The position numbers and the translations under genes were made by a program. A DNA stretch of 36,276 nucleotides from Bacteroidota bacterium. Its GTDB lineage: Bacteria > Bacteroidota > Bacteroidia > Cytophagales > Cytophagaceae. The stretch lies in assembly GCA_023391415.1 (NCBI GenBank), contig JAEWAY010000009.1:1-36276 (forward strand). The letters are read 5' to 3'. This document shows positions 7,884 to 17,207 of the stretch, one piece after another. Numbering within the stretch: position 1 is the stretch's first letter; each line of letters begins with the position of its first letter. The notes under the pieces were generated by a model that was not told the origin of the DNA, did not search any database, and was given only the letters and a program-made list of their open reading frames with translations.

Positions 7884-8735
7884 TTATATACCGGGAAACC
7901 GTATGCCCGAATATTCTTCGCATAACCGCCACACCCGCGCGCCTATTTCCCGCGTATCACCCCGAAAGTGAATTTTAGCGGGCTTCCGCTTCACAAAATA
8001 GTCGCCGCTATGCTTCCCTCCTTGGGGATCGGACGCGAGATAGACAATAGTATCGGCCCCCTTTTCGGGACTAAGCAAAAACGGGCGGAATAGCTTAAAG
8101 AAGATATTGTAAAACGTATCGCTATCGCCCGCGAAGTTGGTAGCGACCACTCCCGGATGCATGGCGTTCATGACTACCCTACCGTCGGAGCGGCGGGCGA
8201 ATTCTTTCCCAAGCGATATCACGTACAGCTTGGCGTCGCCATACGCCTGCAGACCATTGTACTTTTTCTGATACATCCAGTCGTCCAGGCTGGCTTTGGC
8301 CATCCGGTGCGCGGCGGAAGCGGTATTAATGATCCGCCCTTCCGGAGCCGCCCGAAGCCGGTCATAGAGCAGCGCGCTCAGCATATATGGAGCCAGAACA
8401 TTGAGCGCGATGGTTTTCTCCCAACCCTCGGAATTCGTTTCCCGCGATTTGCTCATTACGCCTCCCGCGTTGTTGATCAGTACATCCAACCGGTCGTAGC
8501 GATGGTTGACCTCATCGGCCAGGCGGACGATGTCCTCTCTGCTCGACAAGTCCGCCAATAGCGGTTCTATGGCTTCATTGCCGGAGCGTTTTACAAGTTC
8601 GTTCCTGACTTTCATCGTCTTTTCGGGATTACGACCATGTAGTAGAACTTCCGCGCCCATCTCCGCCAGACGAAGGGCCGCTACTTTGCCGATACCAGAA
8701 GTCGCTCCGGTAATCAGCACTCTTTTACCTTTCAT
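7884..8735 (-). CDS. Short-chain dehydrogenase/reductase
   Basis: A 283-residue classical-type SDR that probably uses NAD(P)H to reduce or oxidise a carbonyl or alcohol. The cofactor motif is TGATSGIG (9-16), the NNAG motif is at 88-91, and the catalytic Ser140, Tyr165 and Lys169 (YGDAK) are present. HGR at 33-35 after the second strand suggests NADP preference. The length and the ADLSS segment resemble retinol-dehydrogenase-like members, but the substrate is not determined. It lies 90 bases downstream of dgt on the same strand and may be cotranscribed. Confidence 0.85.
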   Translation of the reverse strand: MKGKRVLITGATSGIGKVAALRLAEMGAEVLLHGRNPEKTMKVRNELVKRSGNEAIEPLLADLSSREDIVRLADEVNHRYDRLDVLINNAGGVMSKSRETNSEGWEKTIALNVLAPYMLSALLYDRLRAAPEGRIINTASAAHRMAKASLDDWMYQKKYNGLQAYGDAKLYVISLGKEFARRSDGRVVMNAMHPGVVATNFAGDSDTFYNIFFKLFRPFLLSPEKGADTIVYLASDPQGGKHSGDYFVKRKPAKIHFRGDTREIGARVWRLCEEYSGIRFPGI

Positions 8736-8825
8736 GATTCATCGCGTTTTTTTATGATACAGCCACACGCGGGATTTGTTATATTACTTAAACGAATTTC
8801 CTATATAAAAGCGCTTTATCCGCTA

Positions 8826-10193
8826 TTACCGGTGCTTCGGTATCTCAATCCCGAATATTTTCCGATACATTTCCGTCGCGTATTCGTCTGTCATGCCCGA
8901 AACAAAGTCCAATATGGAAAGCGCTTTTTCATAGGGGCTGGCCTCCGGCCCGAAACGAAACTGCCCCGGCAGCAATCGCAGGATTTTTTCATCCTTATGG
9001 CCAGGATTGGATTTCAACGCGGCGGGAATCATCATTTCCAGCAGATCGGACATGACATGGTAACCCGCGATCTCTATTTCGACTACCGTCTCATGATTGT
9101 ATATCTTCTCTATCGAAATATCCTGAATAGCCTGCAAGGCGGGGCAGTTCTCCTGCAAACTGTCGAGCAGCGTATCATTGTATTCGCCCGCGAGTATCGC
9201 CTCCTTATTGTCCATGAATATGCTGACCGACTGGTTGATAAGCGAACTGATGCTTCGAGCGCGCAAATAACCGATTCGTTCGTTCCGGTCACTTATGCGG
9301 CCCAGCGTATTCTGTATTTTGTCAACATCTTCGCCCAGTTCGCGCGTCAGGTTTAGCAAATACTCCTCCACATCGCGGGCCGGCAGGATTCCGAGTCGTT
9401 GCGCGTCTTCCAGATCAATGACGCGGTAGCAGATATCGTCGGCGGCTTCGGTCAGGTATACAAAGGGATGCCGTCTGAAGGATATCGGATCCGCGCTCTC
9501 CTCGATCATGTTGAGCGAGCGGCAAATCCGGAGAAACGTGTCTTTTTCCGTCTGAAAAAATCCATATTTTTTGCGGTGTTTCAGACCTTTAGTCATCGCC
9601 ACGGACTCACAGGGATACTTCAGGATAGCGGCCAGGGTCGAATAAGTAAGAAAAAGGCCTCCGGGATGCTTTCCATTGAACTGATGCGTCAGTATCCTCA
9701 AAGCGTTGGCGTTTCCTTCAAAATGAATCAGATCGCTCCATTCCGGTTCTGAAAAGTACTCGCGCAACTTCACCCTTTCAATCAGATTGGACTCAAACTC
9801 TATAAAATAGTTGGAAATGGCTTTTTCTCCGGAATGCCCGAAGGCCGGATTGCCTATATCGTGGGCTAGGCAAGCCGCCGCGACGACGTTGGCCAACTCG
9901 TATGTATAAAACGCGGTATCCTCTTCCGAAAACCCTTCGCCGATCTCGGCGATCCTCGTTCCCACGATTTTGCCCAGCGACCGTCCTACACTGGCGACTT
10001 CCAGCGAATGAGTAAGCCTGTTGTGCACAAAAGTAGAGCCCGGCAATGGAAAAACCTGCGTCTTATTTTGAAGTCTCCTGAAGCCGGAGGAAAAAATCAG
10101 ACGGTCAAAATCAATTTGATACTCGCTACGCGCGGAATCAGCGCGATTGTCACGATCCGAACGTCTGTCGGAGTATATTTCTGTCCACTTCAT
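8826..10193 (-). CDS. dgt: Deoxyguanosinetriphosphate triphosphohydrolase (dGTPase)
   Basis: A 455-residue HD-domain enzyme that splits dGTP (and often other dNTPs) into the nucleoside and triphosphate, and so helps balance dNTP pools. The N-terminus has the typical FDRLIFSSGFRRLQNKTQVF segment, then RLTHSLEV with metal ligand His62, CLAHDIGNPAFGHSGE with His111-Asp112 and His120, and EAADDICYRVIDLED with the last metal-binding Asp near 252-253. Length and motif order fit the Dgt family throughout, and all key residues are present. It starts the pair with the SDR gene. Confidence 0.95.
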   Translation of the reverse strand: MKWTEIYSDRRSDRDNRADSARSEYQIDFDRLIFSSGFRRLQNKTQVFPLPGSTFVHNRLTHSLEVASVGRSLGKIVGTRIAEIGEGFSEEDTAFYTYELANVVAAACLAHDIGNPAFGHSGEKAISNYFIEFESNLIERVKLREYFSEPEWSDLIHFEGNANALRILTHQFNGKHPGGLFLTYSTLAAILKYPCESVAMTKGLKHRKKYGFFQTEKDTFLRICRSLNMIEESADPISFRRHPFVYLTEAADDICYRVIDLEDAQRLGILPARDVEEYLLNLTRELGEDVDKIQNTLGRISDRNERIGYLRARSISSLINQSVSIFMDNKEAILAGEYNDTLLDSLQENCPALQAIQDISIEKIYNHETVVEIEIAGYHVMSDLLEMMIPAALKSNPGHKDEKILRLLPGQFRFGPEASPYEKALSILDFVSGMTDEYATEMYRKIFGIEIPKHR

Positions 10194-10449
10194 CTATTTA
10201 TTGTCAAACAGCGCTATATTATAGTAATTACCGGGAGATAAAGATACTAATTATCCTGTATTATCCTGAGTTTCCGCTTGTGTTCATATCCCGCGGATCA
10301 GTCGGCCCCCGGAAGTTTCGACAACCACTGTTTCCGGTAGCTTCGAAAGCCTCGGCTATCAGAAACAATTAGTTCGGAATTATCGGCCCCGCGTATTGTT
10401 TTTCGGGATTATTTGTTTTCAATTTGCTTCCGGACTTGTTTCTTATTGT

Positions 10450-10929
10450 ATGAAAGCGGCAACGATCAGTGAATTAAAAAAGGAATTGGCCGAACGATCA
10501 GGCAAGGAACTTATCGATATATGCCTCCGCCTAGCCCGTTCCAAAAAGGAAAATAAAGAACTCCTTACCTATCTCCTGTTTGAATCGGGTGACGAACGGG
10601 CCTTTGTCGCGAACGCGATCGCGGAAATAAAAGAAGAATTCCTCATGGTCAACCAGCATTCGGCCTATTTAGCGAAAAAATCCATACGCCGAATTCTCAA
10701 GTTGACCCGAAAGTACATCTCCTATTCCGACAACAAGGAAACCGCCCTGGAACTGCTCCTCCATTTTTGTGAAGAAACACGTAGCTCTGGTTGGCTTACA
10801 AGAGACAATAAAGTATTGATAAACTTATATGTAAAACAAGTGACGGCCGCGCGAAAAATTCTTCTTTCGCTTCATGAAGATCTGCAATTTGATTACGAAG
10901 AACGATTCAGACAATTGGAGCTGGATTGA
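10450..10929 (+). CDS. Conserved small helical protein of unknown function
   Basis: 159 residues from the preferred ATG at 10450 (MKAATISELKKEL); an ATG at 10396 would add 18 residues of unlike sequence. The protein is charged and helical (ELIDICLRLARSKKENKELLTYLLFE ... RRILKLTRKYISYSDNKETALELLLHFCEE) with no signal peptide. I believe it belongs to a family of hypothetical proteins widespread in Bacteroidota, possibly DUF6155-like, but cannot confirm this. It stands alone, upstream of the prkA operon. Confidence 0.7.
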   Translation: MKAATISELKKELAERSGKELIDICLRLARSKKENKELLTYLLFESGDERAFVANAIAEIKEEFLMVNQHSAYLAKKSIRRILKLTRKYISYSDNKETALELLLHFCEETRSSGWLTRDNKVLINLYVKQVTAARKILLSLHEDLQFDYEERFRQLELD

Positions 10930-11318
10930 GCCTCGCCCGCGTTTTTTTGAGGGTTGAATATGGACAATGCCGATACTTTGGAGACTTTCGCAGAACTTAT
11001 TTTAAGTCAAATACGTATTTTTTATCAGCGATTTTATAACAAGGCATTCTAAAATAAAATCGATAAACCGGAGATTTTATCCATTATGTCAAGATGGACG
11101 TAAAAAATAACCGGAATATTTGAAAATAAGATATAATAATTCGCGTCTGAACGTTTATCCATGTACAACAATGTATTGAAAAGCGTTGTCATGACCCGAA
11201 AATAAACCTGAATCTGTTTCGGCTTTTTCAGCTGATATCCCCCTCCCCGATTTTTTATCGACCGTTTCAGGCTCATTCGTGAATTTTAATGATTTGTAAA
11301 ACCAAAGAAATGAAGCAT
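10930..11318. other. Intergenic region ahead of the prkA operon
   Basis: About 390 A+T-rich bases that must hold the promoter of prkA-yeaH-spoVR. A 75-codon frame on the minus strand (11049-11276) has unconvincing composition and is not annotated. No clear operator, riboswitch or terminator is visible. Confidence 0.4.
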
Positions 11319-13247
11319 ATGAGCATATTTGACAAAATAAAAAACAATTACAACAGCGTCAGTCAGGAAATGTCTGTCGGCGAGTATCTGACTCTATGTA
11401 GAAAAGATCCCAAGGCCTACGCCAGACCCGCTGAACGGCTGCTGGACGCCATCGGTGAACCGGAAATCGTGGACACCCGTGAAGATCCGGTATTGAGTCG
11501 CCTGTTTTTCAACAAAAAAATCAAGGTATATCCGGCTTTCAAAGAGTTTTACGGGATGGAGAGCACCATAGAGCAGATTGTTTCCTATTTCCGCCATTCC
11601 GCTCAGGGACTGGAAGAAAAGAAACAGATTCTGTATCTGATGGGACCGGTTGGAGGTGGCAAAAGCTCGCTCGCCGAAAAGATCAAGCAACTCATGCAGG
11701 TCAATCCGATCTATGTCCTTAAAGCGGGCGATCAGATAAGCCCCGTCTTCGAAAGTCCGCTGGGATTGTTCGCGGATTACAAAAAGGAAATCGAAAAGGA
11801 ATACGGTATTCCGTCCAGATATATTCCTTTCTGCATGAGCCCCTGGGCCGTCAAGAGACTCAAAGAGTTTAAAGGCGACATCAATCAGTTCAAGGTGATC
11901 ATGTTGTATCCATCGATGCAGGATCAGATAGCCATGTCCAAAACGGAACCGGGAGACGAAAACAATCAGGATATTTCCACACTGGTCGGAAAAGTCGATA
12001 TCCGCAAGCTGGCGCATTTCCAGCAAAGCGATCCGGACGCGTATAGCTATACCGGCGGCCTGTGCCTGGGCAACCAGGGAGTCATGGAGTTTGTAGAGAT
12101 GTTTAAGGCGCCGATCAAGGTGCTGAACCCTCTGCTGACGGCTACACAGGAAGGCAATTATAAAGGTACGGAGCCTATAGGCGCGATTCCCTTTGACGGC
12201 GTTATCCTGGCGCACTCCAACGAGTCGGAATGGGCCAAATTTATCAACGACAAGAAAAACGAGGCTTTCCTTGATCGGATATATAAAGTACAGGTCCCCT
12301 ATTGCCTGAGAGTGGACGAGGAGATCAAAATCTATGAAAAGCTCATTCGGGAAAGTTCGCTCAAAGACGCGATCTGCGCCCCCAAAACACTGGACATACT
12401 CGCGCAGTTCGCTGTGATGACTCGTATCCGTGAACCGGAAAACTCGTCGCTATACAGCAAAATGAGGGTATACAACGGAGAGACGCTCAAGGAGACGGAC
12501 CCGAACGCCAAGTCCTTGCAGGAATACAAGGAGGAAGCCGGGATCAATGAAGGCATGACGGGCATATCTACCCGTTTCGCTTTCAAGGTGCTCAGCCGGG
12601 TGTTTAACTTCGACAGTGAAGAGATCGCGGCCAATCCGGTACACCTGCTGTATGTGCTGGAAGAAGAAGTGGTGCGCATGATGCTGGACAAGGAAACGGA
12701 AGAAAAGTACCTGACGATTATAAAGTCCGCGCTGGCGACCAAGTACGCGTCTTATATTTCGGATGAAATCCAGAAAGCCTATATCGAGTCGTACAGTACC
12801 TACGGACAGAATATGTTTGAGAAGTATGTGGTATACGCAGATCACTGGCTACAGCAAAACGACTACAGAGATCCCGACTCCGGCGAAATGCTGAGCAGAG
12901 CGGTACTCAACGAGGAGCTGGAAAAAATAGAGAAGCCGGCGGGTATCGCCAATCCGAAAGACTTCCGCGCGGAAGTAACCAATTTCTTCCTTCGCTACAA
13001 GGCCAACAACAATGGTGAAAATCCGCGCTGGGACGCGTATTCCAAGATCAAGAACGTGATCGAGAAAAAGATTTTCACCAATACCGAAGACCTGCTGCCG
13101 GTCATCTCCTTTACGGCTAAGGCGAATACGGAAAATGAAAAGAAACACAAGGACTTTATCAACCGGATGCAACAGCGGGGCTATACCTACAAGCAAATCC
13201 GGATATTGGTCGACTGGTTTATGCGCGTGCGTAAGTCAATGGCCTGA
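11319..13247 (+). CDS. prkA: PrkA serine protein kinase / AAA+ protein
   Basis: 642 residues from ATG 11319 (MSIFDKI), which matches the MNIFDHY start of E. coli YeaG; an ATG at 11289 would add ten residues. The Walker A motif GPVGGGKSS lies at 109-117, just after GLEEKKQILYLMG, followed by an AAA-like core and the PrkA C-terminal domain (LLPVISFTAKANTE...QRGYTYKQIRILVDWFMRV). PrkA is a serine kinase reported in E. coli nitrogen and stationary-phase stress and in Bacillus sporulation; recent work on the family also suggests AAA protease activity. First gene of a three-gene operon with yeaH (45 bases downstream) and spoVR. Near full-length similarity to YeaG is evident. Confidence 0.95.
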   Translation: MSIFDKIKNNYNSVSQEMSVGEYLTLCRKDPKAYARPAERLLDAIGEPEIVDTREDPVLSRLFFNKKIKVYPAFKEFYGMESTIEQIVSYFRHSAQGLEEKKQILYLMGPVGGGKSSLAEKIKQLMQVNPIYVLKAGDQISPVFESPLGLFADYKKEIEKEYGIPSRYIPFCMSPWAVKRLKEFKGDINQFKVIMLYPSMQDQIAMSKTEPGDENNQDISTLVGKVDIRKLAHFQQSDPDAYSYTGGLCLGNQGVMEFVEMFKAPIKVLNPLLTATQEGNYKGTEPIGAIPFDGVILAHSNESEWAKFINDKKNEAFLDRIYKVQVPYCLRVDEEIKIYEKLIRESSLKDAICAPKTLDILAQFAVMTRIREPENSSLYSKMRVYNGETLKETDPNAKSLQEYKEEAGINEGMTGISTRFAFKVLSRVFNFDSEEIAANPVHLLYVLEEEVVRMMLDKETEEKYLTIIKSALATKYASYISDEIQKAYIESYSTYGQNMFEKYVVYADHWLQQNDYRDPDSGEMLSRAVLNEELEKIEKPAGIANPKDFRAEVTNFFLRYKANNNGENPRWDAYSKIKNVIEKKIFTNTEDLLPVISFTAKANTENEKKHKDFINRMQQRGYTYKQIRILVDWFMRVRKSMA

Positions 13248-13292
13248 TAGGCGTCGGCAGTCAGATAATGAATACCTTAAACAGGAACGGCC

Positions 13293-14570
13293 ATGAGCAT
13301 TATAATCGACAGACGAAAAAATCCTTCCGGCAAATCGATCAGCAACCGTCAGCGCTTTCTGAAGCGCATCGAGGGGCAGATCAAAAAAGCCATGCCTGGC
13401 ATCATCAGTGGTGAAGGAATAAAAGAGAGTAAGGATGGCGGGGCGGTCAGGATTCCGGTCAAGGGTATCAAAGAGCCTTCTTTCCGGCACAATCCCGCTA
13501 CAGGCGATAAGACCATCGTGCGTCCGGGCAATGACCGCTTCTCTGAAGGAGACCGTGTACCCAAGCCGGAAGGTGGCGGAGGAGGAGGCGCGGGTAGCGG
13601 CAAAGGCTCCAACCAGCCAGGATCTACGGAAGACGAGTTTAGCGTTATCCTGAGCCGGGAGGAGTTTCTACGATACTTCTTTGAAGATCTGGAATTGCCC
13701 AATCTGGTAAAAACCTATATGGAGAGTACCGAACAGTTTACAAACAGGCGCGCCGGATATATCAAGGACAGTGTTCCCTCCAGACTGAATGTCAAAAACA
13801 GTTATCAGCAATCGCTCGCGAGACGAATCGCCATACAGGGAGCGCTGGAAAAAAAACTCAGCGACCTGGAAGCGGAATTGAAAAAGGCGAAAGACCCTGA
13901 ACGGAAACAGGCTTTGAAAGAGGAAATCGACTATACAAAGCGGCTCCTCGAAACGATTCCTTTCTTTGAAGATCTGGATCTCCGCTACAACAACTTCGAA
14001 CAGGTACCGCTTCCGGCCACGTCCGCGGTCATGTTTTGCGTCATGGACGTCTCCGGCTCCATGGGTTTCCATGAAAAGGATATTTCCAAGCGATTCTTCA
14101 CACTCCTGTACCTCTTTCTTTCCAGACAATATGAAAAGGTAGAACTGGTATTTATCCGGCACCATACGGAGGCCAAAGAAGTAAGCGAAGAGGAGTTCTT
14201 CAATTCCCGGGAAAGCGGAGGCACGATGGTAGCCCCTTCCCTGAAGCTCATGAAGAGCATCATGAATGAGCGCTACAATACCCAGGAATGGAATATATAC
14301 TGCTGTCAGGCGAGCGATGGGGATGTATGGTCGGATGAAGACGCCGCCCAATGTCAGCAAATCGCCAGGGATGAAATTCTGCCTTCGATCCAGTATATGG
14401 CTTATATCGAAATAAATAACAGTTCGGACAATAGCAGCCTGTGGAAAGCGTATAAAAGCCTTCAGGATGAAAATAGCTTTTCGATGCGCCACATCAATGA
14501 AGTAAATCAGATATGGCCTGTTTTTCAGGGATTGTTCCGAAAACGGGATGCGCTATCCAAATCCGCCTGA
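13293..14570 (+). CDS. yeaH: YeaH/YhbH family protein with VWA-type MIDAS
   Basis: 425 residues. The N-terminus (IIDRRKNPSGKSISNRQRFLKR) and the glycine-rich linker (about 93-104) match E. coli YeaH. A metal-ion-dependent adhesion site of the von Willebrand A type is visible at Asp252-x-Ser254-x-Ser256 (VMDVSGSMG), with GGTMVAPSL and ASDGDVW farther on. Its molecular role is not settled; it always tends to travel with PrkA and SpoVR and is thought to work with the kinase. AGGAACGGCC just before the ATG may serve as ribosome site. Followed after 42 bases by spoVR. Confidence 0.93.
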   Translation: MSIIIDRRKNPSGKSISNRQRFLKRIEGQIKKAMPGIISGEGIKESKDGGAVRIPVKGIKEPSFRHNPATGDKTIVRPGNDRFSEGDRVPKPEGGGGGGAGSGKGSNQPGSTEDEFSVILSREEFLRYFFEDLELPNLVKTYMESTEQFTNRRAGYIKDSVPSRLNVKNSYQQSLARRIAIQGALEKKLSDLEAELKKAKDPERKQALKEEIDYTKRLLETIPFFEDLDLRYNNFEQVPLPATSAVMFCVMDVSGSMGFHEKDISKRFFTLLYLFLSRQYEKVELVFIRHHTEAKEVSEEEFFNSRESGGTMVAPSLKLMKSIMNERYNTQEWNIYCCQASDGDVWSDEDAAQCQQIARDEILPSIQYMAYIEINNSSDNSSLWKAYKSLQDENSFSMRHINEVNQIWPVFQGLFRKRDALSKSA

Positions 14571-14612
14571 ATTTTATAACTACCGCGCGAGCGTTTAAAA
14601 GTGATTGTTACG

Positions 14613-16124
14613 ATGACCGTTAAAGAAAAATACAGAAACATGTTTTGTAGTCCGTCCTGGAACTATGAAACCCTGCTAGCCGCTGATGAAGTAACCCATC
14701 GTATCGGTCTGGAAGACTTTAAACTCAAAGTATATCCCAACCAGATAGAGATCGTCACTTCCGAACAGATGCTGGACGCCTACTCGCTGATCGGCCTCCC
14801 TACTTCCTATCCGCACTGGAAGTTTGGTAAAGACTTTGTCATTAATCAGGGCAACTACTCAAAAGGACGCATGGGATTGTCCTATGAAATGGTCATCAAC
14901 TCCAACCCCTGTATTAGTTACAATATGGAGAACAATACCACCGCGATGATGGTATTGGTGATCGCTCACGCGTGTCAGGGACACAACGCGTTTTTCGCCA
15001 ACAATTACTTCTTCAGGGAATGGACATCCGCGGAATCCATTATCGATTATATGGTGTTCGCCCGGAATTATATCCTGAAATGTGAGGAAGAGTATGGTTC
15101 CGAAGAAGTGGAACAGGTGCTGGACGCGTGCCACGCGCTGATGAACCACGGAGTAGACAAGTATAAAAAGCCTCAGAAACTTTCCGCTCAGGAGGAAATA
15201 GAGCGGTTGAAACGTATTTCGGAAGCGCGGCGGGAAAGCTATAACGAACTATGGAAAACAGTGCCCACCGCTGATAATGAAATCCGTTTTGACTCAAGTC
15301 TCGGCAATTTTCCCGCTGAACCGGAAGAAAACATTCTGTATTTTATAGAAAAAAACGCTCCGGTCATGCCCGGCTGGAAAAGGGAGATTGTACGGATTGT
15401 CCGCAAGGTGTCGCAATACTTCTATCCGCAGGGAATGACCAAAGTGATGAACGAAGGTTTCGCCACGTTTATTCACTATCACATCGTCAACAAAATGTTT
15501 GAGGAAGGATACCTGAATGACGGCTTTATGCTGGAATTTATGCATAGTCACAGTTCTGTCCTGTTTCAACCTTCCTACAACAGCCCGTACTTTTCCGGAC
15601 TAAATCCATATACACTTGGCTTTAACGTGTTTATGGACATAAAGCGCGTCTGTGAACAGCCGGACGCGGAAGACAGGAAATGGATGCCGGACCTGGCTGG
15701 CAAAGACTGGCTTGAGCAGGTCCATTACGCTATGGAAAACTTCCGGGACGACAGCTTTTTGCAGCAATATTTGTCTCCCAAAGTGATCCGAAACATGGGC
15801 TTATTCGCTATCGCGGACCTGGAAAAGGAAAGCGACTACATTATCAAGTCTATTCATAATGAAGATGGCTATAGCCATATCCGTGAACTATTGAGTGAGC
15901 AGTATAGCCGCGCCAGCTATGTTCCCGATATTCAGATCGACCATGTGGAATTACACAAATCCAATCGGATGTTTCTGACGCACAACATTGTCAATGGCAA
16001 AAGGCTTGATCGTGAGGAGGCCTCCAGTACGCTGGACGCGATCCGCTATCTATGGGGTTTTCCCGTCTCCCTGTATTCCAGAAATAAGCTGGGAATAGTG
16101 GAAGACGAGTACAAAACGGAATAA
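14613..16124 (+). CDS. spoVR: SpoVR family protein (YcgB-like)
   Basis: 503 residues from ATG 14613; a GTG at 14601 is an alternative that adds four residues. Strong collinear similarity to E. coli YcgB: KVYPNQIEIVTSEQMLDAYS, SYPHWKFGK, INSNPCISYNMENN, the HACQGHN motif (119-125), ECEEEYG, EKNAPVMPGWKREIVRIVRK, NEGFATFIHYH, HSHSSVLFQPSYNSPYFSG and the IQIDHVEL end. The conserved His residues in HACxGHN resemble a metal site, but the activity is unknown. In Bacillus SpoVR is needed for normal spore cortex. Third gene of the prkA operon; its stop lies 23 bases from the convergent PAS-LuxR gene. Confidence 0.93.
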   Translation: MTVKEKYRNMFCSPSWNYETLLAADEVTHRIGLEDFKLKVYPNQIEIVTSEQMLDAYSLIGLPTSYPHWKFGKDFVINQGNYSKGRMGLSYEMVINSNPCISYNMENNTTAMMVLVIAHACQGHNAFFANNYFFREWTSAESIIDYMVFARNYILKCEEEYGSEEVEQVLDACHALMNHGVDKYKKPQKLSAQEEIERLKRISEARRESYNELWKTVPTADNEIRFDSSLGNFPAEPEENILYFIEKNAPVMPGWKREIVRIVRKVSQYFYPQGMTKVMNEGFATFIHYHIVNKMFEEGYLNDGFMLEFMHSHSSVLFQPSYNSPYFSGLNPYTLGFNVFMDIKRVCEQPDAEDRKWMPDLAGKDWLEQVHYAMENFRDDSFLQQYLSPKVIRNMGLFAIADLEKESDYIIKSIHNEDGYSHIRELLSEQYSRASYVPDIQIDHVELHKSNRMFLTHNIVNGKRLDREEASSTLDAIRYLWGFPVSLYSRNKLGIVEDEYKTE

Positions 16125-16147
16125 CGTCTCGCCCACCGGAGCCGCGA

Positions 16148-16921
16148 TTATAGAAGGTTATGGGATATAGCGTAGTTCAGAAGTTCCCTCGTATTCTTGG
16201 TTTTCGTTTTGTGAAGCATATTGCGTCGGTGCTGATCGACTGTATGTACACTTATAAACAAAGCGTCCCCTATTTCCTGACTGGTCTTCCCTTTAAACAG
16301 CTCCTTCAGCACCTGCGACTCTCTTTCGGTAAGGATACTCCGGTTGGCTATATAGCGCTTCAGTTCCTTGTCCGGAAACTCCAGTTGGCCGCTAAGCGGG
16401 CCGGACATATTACAGCATATTTCGTTAATATTTTTTCCGGGCATGTCCGAGAGCGTCCGGATAATGGAAATATACATCGTGATCCTCCCTTCCTGATCGT
16501 ATTGAAAAGCGCCGGTTTGCCGCTGAATCCAGACATATTCACCCGCTCCGTCGAGTATCCGGAAAGTAATATAGAAACTGTTTTCCATAGGCTCCCGGGT
16601 CCTCGACAATATAAAAATTATTTTACGAGTAGCCTCTATGACCACACTACGGTCGTCGGGATGTATCAGATTGTACAACTGATTGAGATCTTCCAATACG
16701 TTTTTGTATCCAAACATATTGCAAAATCCCGGATGGATATAGAGCAGTTCCAGACTAGGTACCCTGACAATATAGAAAAACTGATGACTAAAGCTCAAAA
16801 GACGATTCAGCATATCCAGCCCATCCCCGATAACGAAGCCGGGAGCTTCGTCTCCCCCGATCTTATTCTTCGTCAGAAACCGCTGAACGGAATGCAATGA
16901 ATCTTTGTCAGTCTTTTTCAT
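16148..16921 (-). CDS. PAS-LuxR transcriptional regulator
   Basis: 257 residues from the preferred ATG at 16921 (MKKTDKDSLH). An ATG at 17050 would add 43 residues, but lies inside the loop region of a plus-strand terminator hairpin. Residues about 45-158 are a PAS domain of the PAS_3 type (YIHPGFCNMFGY, LIHPDDR, VWIQRQTGAF, ISIIRTLSDM). Residues 195-257 are a LuxR/GerE helix-turn-helix (LTERESQVLKELFKGKTSQEIG, then ISVHTVDQHRRNMLHKTKTKN). There is no receiver domain, so it probably senses a ligand through PAS. It is convergent with spoVR; a 7-bp inverted repeat 29 bases upstream may be its own operator. Confidence 0.85.
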   Translation of the reverse strand: MKKTDKDSLHSVQRFLTKNKIGGDEAPGFVIGDGLDMLNRLLSFSHQFFYIVRVPSLELLYIHPGFCNMFGYKNVLEDLNQLYNLIHPDDRSVVIEATRKIIFILSRTREPMENSFYITFRILDGAGEYVWIQRQTGAFQYDQEGRITMYISIIRTLSDMPGKNINEICCNMSGPLSGQLEFPDKELKRYIANRSILTERESQVLKELFKGKTSQEIGDALFISVHTVDQHRRNMLHKTKTKNTRELLNYAISHNLL

Positions 16922-16949
16922 TTCATTAAAATTAACAAATAGTAAAAAT

Positions 16950-16967
16950 ATACTCAAAAATGAGTAT
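16950..16967. promoter_or_regulatory. Inverted repeat upstream of the PAS-LuxR gene
   Basis: ATACTCA-AAAA-TGAGTAT forms perfect 7-bp arms, 29 bases ahead of the ATG at 16921. The spacing and symmetry suit a dimeric helix-turn-helix regulator, so autoregulation is plausible. The sequence alone does not prove it. Confidence 0.35.
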
Positions 16968-17035
16968 TGAGCGCGTAGTACATTACGTGTAAATTCGCGT
17001 GTTTGCTTTAGTTCTCGGAAAAGGAACTTCTTTAG

Positions 17036-17073
17036 TTCAGACTCTGACAATCATCTCAGAGTCTGACTTTTTT
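17036..17073 (+). terminator. Strong plus-strand terminator with no gene upstream
   Basis: CAGACTCTGA (17038-17047) pairs perfectly with 17056-17065 across an 8-base loop, followed by AC and six T. No plus-strand gene ends here: spoVR ends 900 bases earlier and the PAS-LuxR gene runs the other way. Either spoVR mRNA continues through the antisense of the regulator, or a short transcript starts between 16922 and 17035. Confidence 0.75.
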
Positions 17074-17207
17074 ACCACCAGACAACACGTCTCCGAAGAA
17101 ATATACTTAGCTTAATCCGGCCGCTCGCGTCCTTGTTTTCAGCCAGAAACGGAGACAATATACAACTATCACGACGCTTTCCTCCGCTATCGGATGTTTT
17201 ATTTCTT

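Noticed and set aside
7884..10193. Transfer RNA or riboswitch in the short gaps around dgt
   Set aside because: No cloverleaf, T-loop (GTTCRA) or known riboswitch core could be seen there or elsewhere in the window.
11049..11276. A 75-codon minus-strand frame ahead of prkA
   Set aside because: Composition is not convincing, there is no partner or motif, and it occupies the expected prkA promoter region.
11394..12215. A 273-codon frame antisense to prkA, and a similar one antisense to yeaH (13668-14492)
   Set aside because: Both lie wholly opposite well-conserved genes and read as low-quality Phe/Arg/His-rich sequence, a common shadow of such codon use.
17038..17050. ATG at 17050 as the start of the PAS-LuxR gene
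   Set aside because: It would put the start and first codons in a terminator hairpin and add 43 residues outside the PAS-LuxR core; ATG 16921 is preferred.
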